Shown here piece after piece: positions 25,194 to 33,541 of a DNA stretch of 64,000 bases. How positions within the stretch are numbered: the first letter of the stretch is position 1; every line of letters begins with the position of its first letter. Both the position numbers and the translations under genes were made by a program. The stretch spans positions 1,054,001-1,118,000 of the forward strand of contig CANLRI010000001.1 of NCBI GenBank assembly GCA_947493585.1, given 5' to 3'. The notes beneath the pieces were generated by a model. That model saw nothing but the letters and a program-made list of their open reading frames with translations, ran no database searches and was not told the DNA's origin. The DNA comes from an uncultured Planococcus sp. (lineage in GTDB: Bacteria; Bacillota; Bacilli; Bacillales_A; Planococcaceae).

Positions 25194-26336
25194 GTGAGTA
25201 AAAACACGAAAAATCAGCGAATGGTCAGGCTGCTTCCAGGTCTGGCCCTTTGTTTATTGGTTATATGGGCAGGAATTTACGGAGCGGATTTGATCGGTAC
25301 TGCGCTCGGTGCGGCAGGGTTCTTGCCAGAAGGCGGCAAAAGCCCGGTATCTGGGATTTTTGTGGCGATCTTGATCGGCATCATCATCCGCAACACAATA
25401 GGCTTGCCGGAAGTCTTCATTAGCGGCATCGGTTTTGCCGTTAAATATGCATTGCGTTTAGGTATCATCCTGCTTGGCCTGCGCTTGAGCTTGACGGAAG
25501 CCTTGACGCTAGGCGCATGGGGCATGCCGCTTATCGTGGCCTGCATCACCGTAGGAATCGGAGTCACATTGTTTTTTACAAAACTATTCGGCCAATCCAA
25601 CCGGCTTGGCGCTTTAATTGCGAATGGAACTGGAATTTGCGGCGTGACCGCCATTATGGCGACAGCACCGGTGATTCGTGCAAAAGAAAACGAAATTTCA
25701 TATGCTATTGCCAATATCACGGTTTTCGGGTTGGCGGGCATGTTGTTCTATCCATACCTCGCCCATTTCTTTTTTGCCGATGAGCCAATTAAAGCCGGCC
25801 TGTTTCTCGGCACCGCCATACATGACACGGCGCAAGTAACTGGCGCTGCCTTGATGTATGAGCAAATGTACGGCTCGACATTGGCGCTTGACGTGGCGAC
25901 CATCACGAAATTGACGCGCAACTTGTTCATCATTGCAGTGATCCCCCTGATCGCTTACTTATTTTTCCGGAGTGAAGGGCAAGAGGGAGGCACGATGCCG
26001 AAATGGTATCAATTGTTCCCTTTCTTCATTCTTGGATTCCTTTTGCTGTCGCTTCTCCGCACGGTCGGTGATGCGACACTCGCTTCAGGCGGACAAGCAT
26101 TCGGCATTTTTGGCGCCGCAGGCTGGGAAGAGTTCTACAGCTTTTGGAGTTCTTTCGGCTCGACGTATATGCTCGGCCTTGCGATGGCAGGCGTCGGGTT
26201 ATCGACCAATTTGAAGATATTCCGCGGGATGGGATTGAAGCCTTTCTACATCGGCTTGATTGCAGCCATCTCAGTGGGGGCGGTCAGTTTATTGCTCATT
26301 TCGCTATTAGGCGATCTGGTGCAGCTGGCTGCCTGA
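25194..26336 (+). CDS. YeiH family putative sulfate exporter (UPF0324)
   Basis: 380 residues with about ten membrane helices. Diagnostic features are the Gly-Leu-Arg-Leu-Ser-Leu helix near 95, Asn-Gly-Thr-Gly-Ile-Cys-Gly-Val-Thr-Ala-Ile near 143, and the Ala-Ile-His-Asp-Thr-Ala-Gln-Val-Thr-Gly-Ala segment near 205. GTG 25194 is chosen because AAGGAG lies 9 nt upstream; ATG 25188 would leave only 3 nt. The family is annotated as a putative sulfate or small-anion exporter on weak evidence. It follows the aminotransferase gene by 77 nt and may share transcription, but nothing links it to polysaccharide chemistry. Confidence 0.88.
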   Translation: MSKNTKNQRMVRLLPGLALCLLVIWAGIYGADLIGTALGAAGFLPEGGKSPVSGIFVAILIGIIIRNTIGLPEVFISGIGFAVKYALRLGIILLGLRLSLTEALTLGAWGMPLIVACITVGIGVTLFFTKLFGQSNRLGALIANGTGICGVTAIMATAPVIRAKENEISYAIANITVFGLAGMLFYPYLAHFFFADEPIKAGLFLGTAIHDTAQVTGAALMYEQMYGSTLALDVATITKLTRNLFIIAVIPLIAYLFFRSEGQEGGTMPKWYQLFPFFILGFLLLSLLRTVGDATLASGGQAFGIFGAAGWEEFYSFWSSFGSTYMLGLAMAGVGLSTNLKIFRGMGLKPFYIGLIAAISVGAVSLLLISLLGDLVQLAA

Positions 26337-26340
26337 ACGA

Positions 26341-26373
26341 AACCTGGGGCCTTTCAAAGGTTCCAGGTTTTTT
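26341..26373 (+). terminator. Intrinsic terminator after yeiH-like gene
   Basis: AACCTGG pairs with CCAGGTT, with an internal partial stem (CCTTT/AAAGG), followed by T residues. Confidence 0.82.
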
Positions 26374-26505
26374 ATATGAATTAATTGAAATATTTACCAT
26401 AAATAACTCTCATTAAACTCTCAGAATAGTCTCAGTACTTTCTCAGATTCAAAATCTATACTTTCTCTATGGCATACAAATTACTACCCATTAAGGAGGG
26501 AGCAA

Positions 26506-27285
26506 ATGGCTATTGAAATTTTCAGCAGGAGGGAACAGAAGTATTTGATAACACGGAAACAGTACAATGCATTGATCCATGAACTGGCTCCGTATATGCG
26601 AGATGACCGGAATGGGGAGAACGGCCGCTATACCGTAAGCAGCCTGTATTTCGACAACGCGGAGCGGGCTATCTACTATGAGACGAAAAACAAATTGAAA
26701 TACCGGCAAAAGCTGAGGCTGCGGATATATGGGGATACTGGCCCGGATGGCTTGGCATTTTTCGAGGTCAAGCAAAAACACGGCAATGTCGTCTATAAAC
26801 GTAGGCTGACAATGCCCCTTTCAGAAGCGCACCGTTATTTAAACGCGCCAATGGTCGGATCAGCGGATGACTACGAAAGTTCCAATCCCCAAGTGCTGAG
26901 GGAAATCGACTATTTTCGCCGCTTGTACCGGCTAGAGCCGACGATGATTGTCGCTTATGACCGCCACGCCATGCATGGCAAAAGCAATAGTGATTTGCGG
27001 ATCACCTTCGATTTCAATTTACGATGCCGCCGGGATGAATTACAGCTGGAGAAAGGCCCGCATGGCAGCCATTTCATCGATCCGGATCTGGTCGTCATGG
27101 AAGTGAAGGTCGACCAGAGTGTACCGCTTTGGCTTGCCCGGCTCTTGCAGCGGCAAAATTGTGAACAGCGCAGTGCTTCGAAGTTCTGTACATCGACTGA
27201 ACAACTGGCAGACACTGTGCTCGCACCAGCGGGTTTCACAGAACAAACAACTATAGGGGGAGATTCGCATGGAAAAGATCAATGA
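26506..27285 (+). CDS. VTC-domain protein (polyphosphate polymerase domain)
   Basis: 259 residues. The VTC tunnel-domain motifs are visible: Glu-Gln-Lys-Tyr-Leu-Ile near residue 10, Ser-Ser-Leu-Tyr-Phe-Asp near 45, Lys-Leu-Arg-Leu-Arg near 66-70, Phe-Glu-Val-Lys near 86-89, Lys-Arg-Arg near 98, and a late Val-Val-Met-Glu-Val-Lys strand. In eukaryotic VTC4 this domain polymerises phosphate from ATP inside a basic tunnel; bacterial homologues usually occur with a DUF4956 membrane protein, as here. Start ATG 26506 follows AAGGAGGG. It overlaps the next gene by 17 nt. Biochemical activity in bacteria is less certain than the fold. Confidence 0.88.
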   Translation: MAIEIFSRREQKYLITRKQYNALIHELAPYMRDDRNGENGRYTVSSLYFDNAERAIYYETKNKLKYRQKLRLRIYGDTGPDGLAFFEVKQKHGNVVYKRRLTMPLSEAHRYLNAPMVGSADDYESSNPQVLREIDYFRRLYRLEPTMIVAYDRHAMHGKSNSDLRITFDFNLRCRRDELQLEKGPHGSHFIDPDLVVMEVKVDQSVPLWLARLLQRQNCEQRSASKFCTSTEQLADTVLAPAGFTEQTTIGGDSHGKDQ

Positions 27286-27952
27286 AATTTTTAGTGTTAA
27301 TGCAGAAACTGGGGAATCGACATTGTGGATGAGTTTATTGGCGATGGCCATTGCGCTTGTCTTGAGCTTGATCATCACGCAAGTATACCAATTGACATTC
27401 ACGGGGCAACATTACTCCCAGGATTTCGTCCACACGATCGTCATGATGAGCGTGGTCGTCTCGGTTGTCATGAACGTTGTCAGTGGCAATGCCGGCGTCG
27501 CTTTCGGCTTGTTCGCAGTCTTCTCACTGATACGATTCCGCAGTGCTGTCACCAACGCGAAAGATATTGCATACATTTTCTTCGGCCTCTGTGTCGGGAT
27601 GACGGCAGGGCTGTTTCAATTCCAGTTGGCAATCGCTTTGACATTGTTTGCCTCTTTCGTTTTCTATTTCCTTTTCAAAAGCAATTACGGAAAAGGCCGC
27701 AGCACCCAATTGCTTAAAGTCATGGTTCCTGAAAACTTGAATGAAGAACAATTGCTGGATGATATTTTAGCCGAGCACACCGATGAGTTCAAGCTATGCC
27801 AAGTGGAGACGGCGAATCTTGGCACGATGATTCTTTATACCTTCTCGATTCGCGGGAAACAAGGCGTTAAAGACAGGTACTTGCTTGACCGGATCCGCGA
27901 ACGCAATGCTAATTTGAAAGTGACTCTTTCATATATGCAAGCCACAGAATGA
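27269..27952 (+). CDS. DUF4956 family membrane protein
   Basis: 227 residues with four membrane helices (about 15-35, 50-72, 75-90, 105-130) and a cytoplasmic C-terminal domain. The Leu-Ile-Arg-Phe-Arg-Ser-Ala-Val segment between helices, just after Phe-Ser, is the DUF4956 mark. ATG 27269 has GGGGGAG 6 nt upstream, inside the end of the VTC gene. It is the standard partner of bacterial VTC proteins and may form the membrane part of a phosphate or polyphosphate complex. A terminator closes the pair. Confidence 0.88.
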   Translation: MEKINEIFSVNAETGESTLWMSLLAMAIALVLSLIITQVYQLTFTGQHYSQDFVHTIVMMSVVVSVVMNVVSGNAGVAFGLFAVFSLIRFRSAVTNAKDIAYIFFGLCVGMTAGLFQFQLAIALTLFASFVFYFLFKSNYGKGRSTQLLKVMVPENLNEEQLLDDILAEHTDEFKLCQVETANLGTMILYTFSIRGKQGVKDRYLLDRIRERNANLKVTLSYMQATE

Positions 27953-27959
27953 CGTATAC

Positions 27960-27995
27960 GCCCCAGCCCGCCATTTCTGGCAGCTGGGGCATTTT
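27960..27995 (+). terminator. Intrinsic terminator after VTC/DUF4956 pair
   Basis: GCCCCAGC and GCTGGGGC form the stem, with CGCCA/TGGC extending it inside, followed by ATTTT. Confidence 0.8.
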
Positions 27996-28083
27996 CAGGC
28001 TAAGGGGGAGAGTTGGAATTCCTGTTTTCGCCAAGCTCCCTCAGGGTATGGACAAGTAATAGTATTTAAAGGAGGAGAAGAGA

Positions 28084-28413
28084 ATGAATATAGAAGCCGA
28101 ACGCGATCTTTTAAAAGACGAATATGGCAATTATTATGTCGTCTCCTATGCGACAAAAGATTCCTTGACTGTGGTGAATGCCGCTTTGTATCATGCGTTC
28201 AATCAAGAGCTGACAGACGATTTTGTGGCAGAAGTAAAGCGCAAATATCCAAAAGGCGTAGCCGTTGGCGTCTATTTTGCGGATCTTGTGCATGAACAAA
28301 TCGAAAAACTCGAAGACCCGGAATTTCGAGGACATATTTATGATTTAAATGAAGTGCGGAAAGAATATGATATCCACCTGAAACCGATTTACCATAATTC
28401 AATCCATCTTTAA
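28084..28413 (+). CDS. Uncharacterised small acidic protein
   Basis: 109 residues, soluble, with no signal peptide or membrane helix. I do not recognise a family. It starts with an acidic helix, has an alternating hydrophobic strand (Asn-Tyr-Tyr-Val-Val-Ser-Tyr) and a central Gly-Val-Ala-Val-Gly-Val-Tyr-Phe strand, suggesting a small alpha/beta fold. ATG 28084 follows GGAGGAG by 5-6 nt, a strong ribosome site that supports translation. It lies between terminators and is probably monocistronic. Confidence 0.65.
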   Translation: MNIEAERDLLKDEYGNYYVVSYATKDSLTVVNAALYHAFNQELTDDFVAEVKRKYPKGVAVGVYFADLVHEQIEKLEDPEFRGHIYDLNEVRKEYDIHLKPIYHNSIHL

Positions 28414-28509
28414 TCAAGTTGAAAACAAATATATCTTTTCCTGTTTATTAATTACTGAATATTCTGTAAAATTATCGTAGCACCAATTAGTTGAAAAGGA
28501 GGAGAGTTG

Positions 28510-29235
28510 ATGAAATATCGCTATGGTTTAGGAGGGCTGGCACTTGTACTTACAATGGCCGGCTGCGGGACGCAGGATACGGTGACGGAAGAAGCTGCTG
28601 AAGAGTCGGGGCAGGAAGATGCCGTCCAGGAAGAAGCGGCATCGGAAGAAACGCCAGCGGACAGTAACAGTGGAGACAGCCATGATAGCGAAGAGGCCGC
28701 TGTCGATCCATATGATTATTTCCTTGAAGATGGGTCAACAGCAAGATTCGAGGGCTACGGCAACGAATTTGCCGAGTTTACGCTGAAAACCGATTATATG
28801 GAAGCGAACCATGTCGCGACTTATGAAGAAAATGGCGGCACCGTCGTGCTGAGAGTCTACCGGTTGCTGGACGACCGTATTGAACTCGTCAAACAGGAGG
28901 GTGAATTTTATGATGAGTACACCGCAAGCTTTGAGGAATTGGAAGCCTTGGAAGTGATTTCGACTTACTTGGAATTTCCGATTGAAGAAGGTCAGCAAAT
29001 CGGAGATGCAACTGTTGTCGAAACCGGAACTAGCTTAGAGACGCCATACCAAAATTTCGATGACGTATTCATGCTTGAATCGTTTGAGGGAGAAGACGGC
29101 GCGGTCAACCGGAATTATTTTGTCAAAGGCTACGGGGAAGTAAAACGTGAATTCCGCGGAAATGTCGATGATCCCGATGACATGGCGGTCACTTCTACAC
29201 TTGCATCCATCGAACTTGGCGAAACTAGGAAGTGA
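28510..29235 (+). CDS. Lipoprotein of unknown function
   Basis: 241 residues. A clear lipobox (Thr-Met-Ala-Gly-Cys19) follows a short hydrophobic segment, then a Glu/Ser-rich linker of about 45 residues, then a mixed alpha/beta domain. That domain has repeated beta strands with Tyr and Val, e.g. Gly-Thr-Val-Val-Leu-Arg-Val-Tyr near 113. No catalytic motif is evident. ATG 28510 is favoured over TTG 28507 because the AAGGAGGAG site lies 5-6 nt before it. The protein should be anchored outside the membrane. Similar acidic-linker lipoproteins are common in Planococcaceae and Bacillaceae with no known role. Confidence 0.75.
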   Translation: MKYRYGLGGLALVLTMAGCGTQDTVTEEAAEESGQEDAVQEEAASEETPADSNSGDSHDSEEAAVDPYDYFLEDGSTARFEGYGNEFAEFTLKTDYMEANHVATYEENGGTVVLRVYRLLDDRIELVKQEGEFYDEYTASFEELEALEVISTYLEFPIEEGQQIGDATVVETGTSLETPYQNFDDVFMLESFEGEDGAVNRNYFVKGYGEVKREFRGNVDDPDDMAVTSTLASIELGETRK

Positions 29236-29253
29236 ATAAATAGATTTATGGAA

Positions 29254-29280
29254 AAGCCCGCTTATGAAGCGAGCTTTTTT
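29254..29280 (+). terminator. Intrinsic terminator after lipoprotein gene
   Basis: AAGCCCGCTT and AAGCGAGCTT pair with one mismatch around ATG, followed by six T. Confidence 0.72.
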
Positions 29281-29346
29281 GACTGTATAGGGATTATCTT
29301 ATTGTCTGAAAAAAATTGAGAAGGTCACGACTATCAAAGTCGGTTA

Positions 29347-29469
29347 ATGGAAGAAATATTCGATGTCAATAACGAAGATATGAAAAAGGAACTAACGGGA
29401 CTTCACTCATTCTCTATCAGCCTAAAGTCTGAAATTAATCAGAATTATAAGAAAAGTCTTTCAATTTAG
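29347..29469 (+). pseudogene. Short coding-like fragment, possible gene remnant
   Basis: An open frame of 40 residues lies before the malic enzyme promoter, with composition like a helical protein (acidic and lysine rich, Met-Glu-Glu-Ile-Phe-Asp-Val-Asn start). The same frame stays open for about nine codons upstream of the ATG, with no start codon or ribosome site there. I cannot assign a family. It may be a decayed remnant or chance. Confidence 0.2.
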
Positions 29470-29486
29470 CGTGGAGTCGATATAAT
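29459..29486 (+). promoter_or_regulatory. Probable promoter of the malic enzyme gene
   Basis: A perfect -10 TATAAT lies at 29481-29486. A TTTCAA at 29459-29464 gives a 16-nt spacer. The start codon is 33 nt downstream of the -10. Confidence 0.42.
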
Positions 29487-29518
29487 AAACAATTATAATC
29501 AAAAGGGAGATGAGGCAA

Positions 29519-30730
29519 ATGACCGATTTGAAAACCGATTCGCTGAACTTGCATAGAAGGCATCAAGGGAAATTGGAGATTCGTTCAAAAGTGGCTGTGG
29601 AAAACGAAAGGGATTTGAGCCTCGCTTATTCTCCTGGCGTAGCGGCACCGTGCCGTGAAATTCATGCCGATCCAAGCAAAGTCCATGACTATACGATGAA
29701 AGGCAACACAGTCGCGGTTATTACAGACGGCACCGCTGTGCTTGGACTCGGCAATATCGGACCGCAAGCAGCGCTTCCTGTTATGGAAGGGAAAGCTTTA
29801 TTGTTCAAGGAATTTGCCGGTGTGGATGCATTCCCGATCTGCCTCGATACGACAGATGCGGAAGAAATCATCCGAACCGTCAAATTGCTCGAACCGGGCT
29901 TTGGCGGCGTCAATCTGGAAGACATTGCCGCCCCGACCTGCTTTATCGTGGAGCAGCGCCTGAAACAGGAAATGAACATTCCTGTCTTCCACGATGACCA
30001 GCACGGCACCGCGATTGTTACACTGGCGGGCCTCATCAATTCCTTGAAGCTGGTCGAAAAGGAAATTGAAGATGTGAAAGTGGTAGTGAACGGCGCTGGT
30101 GCAGCAGGCATCGCCATTGTTAAATTACTGGCGAAGTTCGGATTTGGCCATATCGTCATGTGTGATACGAAAGGCGCGATTTATAACGGTCGCCCGAATG
30201 GCATGAATCCGTTCAAAGCGGAAGTGGCGGAAATGAGCAATTACCAGATGGAACAAGGGCAATTGGCGGATGTTATCGCCGGTGCAGACGTCTTTGTCGG
30301 TGTATCGGCAGAAGGCGCATTGACCGAAAGTATGGTGCGTTCGATGAACGAAGATCCGGTCATCTTTGCGATGGCGAACCCGAACCCGGAAATTTTGCCG
30401 AATGCCGCAAAATCAGCCGGAGCTCGAGTGGTTGGGACTGGGCGTTCCGATTTTGCCAACCAGGTCAATAACGTATTGGCATTTCCAGGATTGTTCCGTG
30501 GTGCCCTCGATGTACAGGCGAGCGATATTAACGACGCGATGAAAATCGCGGCAGTTGAAGCGATTGCTTCCTTGATCGCCACCCATGAACTTCACGAAGA
30601 TTATGTGATACCGAAGCCGTTCGACCCGCGGGTAGCACAGGCGGTCGCAGAAGCAGTCGCTAGGGCTGCTGAAGAAACGGGCGTTGCCAAAGTATCGCTC
30701 AAAGAGCCTGCCCAGCAGATTGTCTTATAA
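29519..30730 (+). CDS. NAD(P)-dependent malic enzyme (oxaloacetate-decarboxylating)
   Basis: 403 residues, the short bacterial form without a phosphotransacetylase tail. The N-terminal catalytic part has Tyr-Ser-Pro-Gly-Val-Ala-Ala-Pro-Cys near 39 and Thr-Asp-Gly-Thr-Ala-Val-Leu-Gly-Leu-Gly near 70. The metal/substrate site has Asn-Leu-Glu-Asp-Ile near 130 and Phe-His-Asp-Asp-Gln-His-Gly-Thr-Ala near 156, and the NAD fold has Gly-Ala-Gly-Ala-Ala-Gly near 192. It converts malate to pyruvate and CO2. ATG 29519 is preferred (GGGAG 9 nt upstream) over ATG 29510. Close to YtsJ-type enzymes of Bacillus. Monocistronic between promoter and terminator. Confidence 0.93.
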   Translation: MTDLKTDSLNLHRRHQGKLEIRSKVAVENERDLSLAYSPGVAAPCREIHADPSKVHDYTMKGNTVAVITDGTAVLGLGNIGPQAALPVMEGKALLFKEFAGVDAFPICLDTTDAEEIIRTVKLLEPGFGGVNLEDIAAPTCFIVEQRLKQEMNIPVFHDDQHGTAIVTLAGLINSLKLVEKEIEDVKVVVNGAGAAGIAIVKLLAKFGFGHIVMCDTKGAIYNGRPNGMNPFKAEVAEMSNYQMEQGQLADVIAGADVFVGVSAEGALTESMVRSMNEDPVIFAMANPNPEILPNAAKSAGARVVGTGRSDFANQVNNVLAFPGLFRGALDVQASDINDAMKIAAVEAIASLIATHELHEDYVIPKPFDPRVAQAVAEAVARAAEETGVAKVSLKEPAQQIVL

Positions 30731-30737
30731 TAAATAG

Positions 30738-30782
30738 AAGAAAGCCTGAATTCCCCTCCCCCTGGAATTCAGGCTTTCTTAG
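30738..30782 (+). terminator. Intrinsic terminator after malic enzyme gene
   Basis: A 17-bp stem, AAGAAAGCCTGAATTCC with GGAATTCAGGCTTTCTT. The left flank is purine-rich and the right arm ends in T-rich sequence. Confidence 0.8.
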
Positions 30783-30811
30783 GTTTCATAACGGTAGGGT
30801 GAAATAGCACA

Positions 30812-30863
30812 AAAAAAGACTGTCCGGTTTCGTCAACAAGATGACGAGCCGGACGGTCTTTTT
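30812..30863 (-). terminator. Intrinsic terminator of the metI-metC operon
   Basis: AGACTGTCCGG and CCGGACGGTCT pair with one mismatch. Read on the minus strand the structure is followed by TTTTTTT, as expected for the end of metC. Confidence 0.85.
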
Positions 30864-30875
30864 CAAGGAGAACCA

Positions 30876-32048
30876 TCAATCAGCGACGCTCAGTCCTTTA
30901 GCGATCGCGATTTTTTCGAGTGCCTGGCTAAAGTCATTGATTAAATCATCGGCGTGCTCGAGCCCTGCGGAAAAGCGTAGAAGCCCATCGGTGATGCCGC
31001 GCTTTTCGCGTTCAGCGGGTGGCATCGCGGCATGGGACATCGTAGCCGGATAGGACAAGATCGATTCGACGGCGCCAAGGCTGACGGCGAACACAGGAAT
31101 TTCCAAAGCATCTACGAGAATGCGGGCGGCGTCCTTATCCGCCAGGCGGAATGACAGCACACAGCCTGCGTGGCTTGCTTGGCGGTTATGGATCGGGTTT
31201 CCGGGATGGAACGAGAAGCCGGGATAATAGACTTCTTCGACAAGTGGGTGCCTGTGCAGATACTCTGCAATGCGTGCGGTCGTCTCGCCGGATTGTTTTG
31301 TGCGGGCGCCGAGCGTTTTAATGCCTTGGATCAGTGTATAGGAGTCCTGTGCGCCGAGCACAGATCCGAATGTGTTTTGGATAAAGGCCAATTGTTCCCC
31401 GAGGCCCGCATCTTTTGTTACCGCAAGACCGGCTGTAATATCGCTATGGCCAGAAAGGAATTTCGTCGCACTGTGGAGCACGATATCCGCACCGAGTTCA
31501 AGTGGATTTTGGTAAAGCGGCGTCATGAATGTATTGTCGACGAACGTCATGGCGTCGTTTGCTTTGGCCAGTTTCGCCGCCATTTCAATATCGGTAATTT
31601 TCATGACGGGGTTGGAAGGCGTTTCGATGTAGACAACTTTCGTGTTCGGCTGGAATGCGGCAGCGACTTCCCCGAGGTCGGTCATATCGACGAATGTGTA
31701 ATCGACTTTGAATTTTTCCAGCACTTCCGTAATGAAGCGGTAAGTGCCGCCGTAAACATCTTCCGAGACCAGCACATGGTCGCCGGCTTTCAATAGCATA
31801 AAGGCCGATGAGATAGCAGCCATGCCGGAAGAAAAGGCCAAGCCCCGTGCGCCGCCTTCAAGTTTGGCGATCGTTTCTTCAAGCGACTTGCGCGTCGGGT
31901 TGCCAGAGCGGCTGTAATCAAACGGCCCGAACGAATCGATGCTTTCCTGGTGGAAAGTCGATGATAAATAGATCGGCACATTGACTGCGCCTGTTAATGG
32001 ATCGATGCCTGCTGAATGGATCAATTTCGTCTCGCGTCGTTCACTCAT
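30876..32048 (-). CDS. metC: Cystathionine beta-lyase (MetC-type, trans-sulfuration PLP enzyme)
   Basis: 390 residues. Cys/Met metabolism PLP family: Tyr-Ser-Arg-Ser-Gly-Asn-Pro-Thr near 47, Ser-Ser-Gly-Met-Ala-Ala near 75, and the PLP lysine in His-Ser-Ala-Thr-Lys-Phe-Leu-Ser-Gly-His near 196. It cleaves cystathionine to homocysteine, pyruvate and ammonia. It is the second gene of the operon; its ATG lies within the last codons of metI (8-nt overlap) with AAGGAGG upstream, so translation is coupled. Assignment as MetC rather than MetI rests on gene order as in Bacillus and on the sequence style; the two paralogues can be confused. Confidence 0.9.
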   Translation of the reverse strand: MSERRETKLIHSAGIDPLTGAVNVPIYLSSTFHQESIDSFGPFDYSRSGNPTRKSLEETIAKLEGGARGLAFSSGMAAISSAFMLLKAGDHVLVSEDVYGGTYRFITEVLEKFKVDYTFVDMTDLGEVAAAFQPNTKVVYIETPSNPVMKITDIEMAAKLAKANDAMTFVDNTFMTPLYQNPLELGADIVLHSATKFLSGHSDITAGLAVTKDAGLGEQLAFIQNTFGSVLGAQDSYTLIQGIKTLGARTKQSGETTARIAEYLHRHPLVEEVYYPGFSFHPGNPIHNRQASHAGCVLSFRLADKDAARILVDALEIPVFAVSLGAVESILSYPATMSHAAMPPAEREKRGITDGLLRFSAGLEHADDLINDFSQALEKIAIAKGLSVAD

Positions 32049-33165
32049 GGGAAACGACCTCCTTTTCCAGTTTGGCCAAGGCTTGTGACAAATCAGCGAT
32101 CAAATCTTCTGCCTGCTCTACGCCTACTGAGAAGCGGAGCAGGCGGTTACAGACGCCGCGTGCCGTCCGTTCCGCTATCGGCATGTCGGCGTGGGTCTGC
32201 GTTGCAGGATACGTGATGAAACTTTCCACACCACCGAGGCTCTCGGCGAATGTGATGAGCGACAGGCTTTCGAGGAATTCCCCGACCCATTGTTCTTCGT
32301 GCAAGCGGAACGACAGCATGCCGCCTTTCCCGGGGTACAGCACGTCTGTCACGGTCTCTTGAGTTTCAAGGAAGCGGGCGAGTGCTTTGGCGTTCGCTTC
32401 GTGTTGGCGCATACGCAGAGGCAAGGTTTTCAAGCCGCGGATCAACAGCCAGGAATCAAGCGGTGAAAGCACAGCGCCGGCTGAGTTATGGGCGTTGAAA
32501 AGCTGCGCGCATAAATCCTCGCCTTTTGCGGCGACTAGCCCAGCAAGCACATCGTTATGGCCGCCGATGTATTTGGTCGCGCTATGGAGTACGATATCAG
32601 CGCCGATTTCGAGCGGCTGCTGCAAGAAAGGCGTCAAAAAGGTATTGTCGACGATCAGTAAAAGATTGTGGCGCTTGGCCAGTTGTGCATACAATTCCAA
32701 ATCGATTTCCTGCATCAACGGGTTGGTGGGTGTTTCAATGAAAATCGCCTTTGTGTTGTCAGTGATTTTTGCTTCGGCCGTTTTCGGGTCGACGAAGGGA
32801 TCGTATACGGGACGGATATGGTATTTTTCCTCATATTGTTCCAGCAGGCGGTAAGTGCCGCCATAAATATCTTCAGGAAGCAAGATCTCGTCGTTCGGAC
32901 GGAACAGGGAAAGGACCAGTTGGATCGCGGCCATGCCAGAGCTGCACGCAAAGCCTGCGTCACCGCCTTCTAAGTTTGCGATCCCTTCTTCTAGAAGCTG
33001 GCGTGTCGGATTTTTCGTCCGCGTATAATCATAGCCTGTGGATTTGCCAAGGCCTTCGTGTTCGTAGGCGGTAGAAAGATAAATCGGGGGATTGACCGCC
33101 CCAGTGCGTTGATCGCTGCGGTTGCCGAGTTGTACCAGGCGTGTTTCTAGGCTATGTTGTGTCAT
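32041..33165 (-). CDS. metI: Cystathionine gamma-synthase / O-acetylhomoserine thiolyase (MetI-type)
   Basis: 374 residues, same PLP family as MetC: Tyr-Asp-Tyr-Thr-Arg-Thr-Lys-Asn-Pro-Thr near 43, Ser-Ser-Gly-Met-Ala-Ala near 76, and the PLP lysine in Ser-Ala-Thr-Lys-Tyr-Ile-Gly-Gly-His near 198. It joins an activated homoserine with cysteine (or sulfide) to make cystathionine (or homocysteine). ATG 33165 is chosen because AAAGGATGAGG is correctly spaced; ATG 33174 is too close to it. It is the first gene after an S-box riboswitch, so it is shut off when S-adenosylmethionine is plentiful. Confidence 0.92.
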   Translation of the reverse strand: MTQHSLETRLVQLGNRSDQRTGAVNPPIYLSTAYEHEGLGKSTGYDYTRTKNPTRQLLEEGIANLEGGDAGFACSSGMAAIQLVLSLFRPNDEILLPEDIYGGTYRLLEQYEEKYHIRPVYDPFVDPKTAEAKITDNTKAIFIETPTNPLMQEIDLELYAQLAKRHNLLLIVDNTFLTPFLQQPLEIGADIVLHSATKYIGGHNDVLAGLVAAKGEDLCAQLFNAHNSAGAVLSPLDSWLLIRGLKTLPLRMRQHEANAKALARFLETQETVTDVLYPGKGGMLSFRLHEEQWVGEFLESLSLITFAESLGGVESFITYPATQTHADMPIAERTARGVCNRLLRFSVGVEQAEDLIADLSQALAKLEKEVVSHE

Positions 33166-33183
33166 GGTCCTCATCCTTTCAAA

Positions 33184-33228
33184 TCAAAAAGCAGGGGCTT
33201 TCTTCTATGATAAGAAGAAAGCCCCTGC
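33184..33228 (-). terminator. Regulated terminator of the S-box leader
   Basis: GCAGGGGCTTTCTTCT pairs with AGAAGAAAGCCCCTGC around a short loop; on the minus strand it is followed by TTTTTGATTT. It is the expression-platform terminator before metI. Confidence 0.93.
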
Positions 33229-33240
33229 CGTATATGCTAT

Positions 33241-33345
33241 CTTCTCATCTTCTAGGTTGCACCTATTGGAATTAGCACCGTGACATATAAGTCCGGTTGC
33301 TGAGACTTCAAAGGGCCAAATCCCTCCATCTCTCTCGATAAGAAT
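33241..33345 (-). ncRNA. SAM-I (S-box) riboswitch aptamer
   Basis: Read on the minus strand, the conserved S-box elements appear in order: CTTATC-GAGAGA-GATGGAGGGA, TTGGCCC with the GAAG internal segment, CAGCAACC, CACGGTGCTAATTCC and GATGAGAAG at the end. It precedes a perfect terminator and then metI-metC. SAM binding should favour the terminator and stop methionine synthesis. Confidence 0.96.
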
Positions 33346-33379
33346 CGTTTTATATAGTTGTGGTTGGTTGATGTTTTCC

Positions 33380-33408
33380 ATCATACGGCAATTACTTTCG
33401 AAACACAA
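33380..33408 (-). promoter_or_regulatory. Promoter of the metI-metC operon
   Basis: On the minus strand TTGTGT (33408-33403) and TATGAT (33385-33380) are separated by exactly 17 nt. Transcription would start about 30 nt before the S-box aptamer. Confidence 0.7.
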
Positions 33409-33541
33409 GCGGAATATTGAAAATACTCTTGTAAATTTCCTGAATGCGCTCGCTTTTATTTCGAAAGCTGAAATGGTATGCTGAGGTATACTTTTATCCT
33501 GTCCAGCTTATACAAAGCCGGTTGCAAAGGGGGCCTGAATT

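Noticed and set aside
31170..31796. 208-codon open frame on the plus strand inside metC
   Set aside because: It is antisense to a clear PLP enzyme with conserved motifs, without its own ribosome site.
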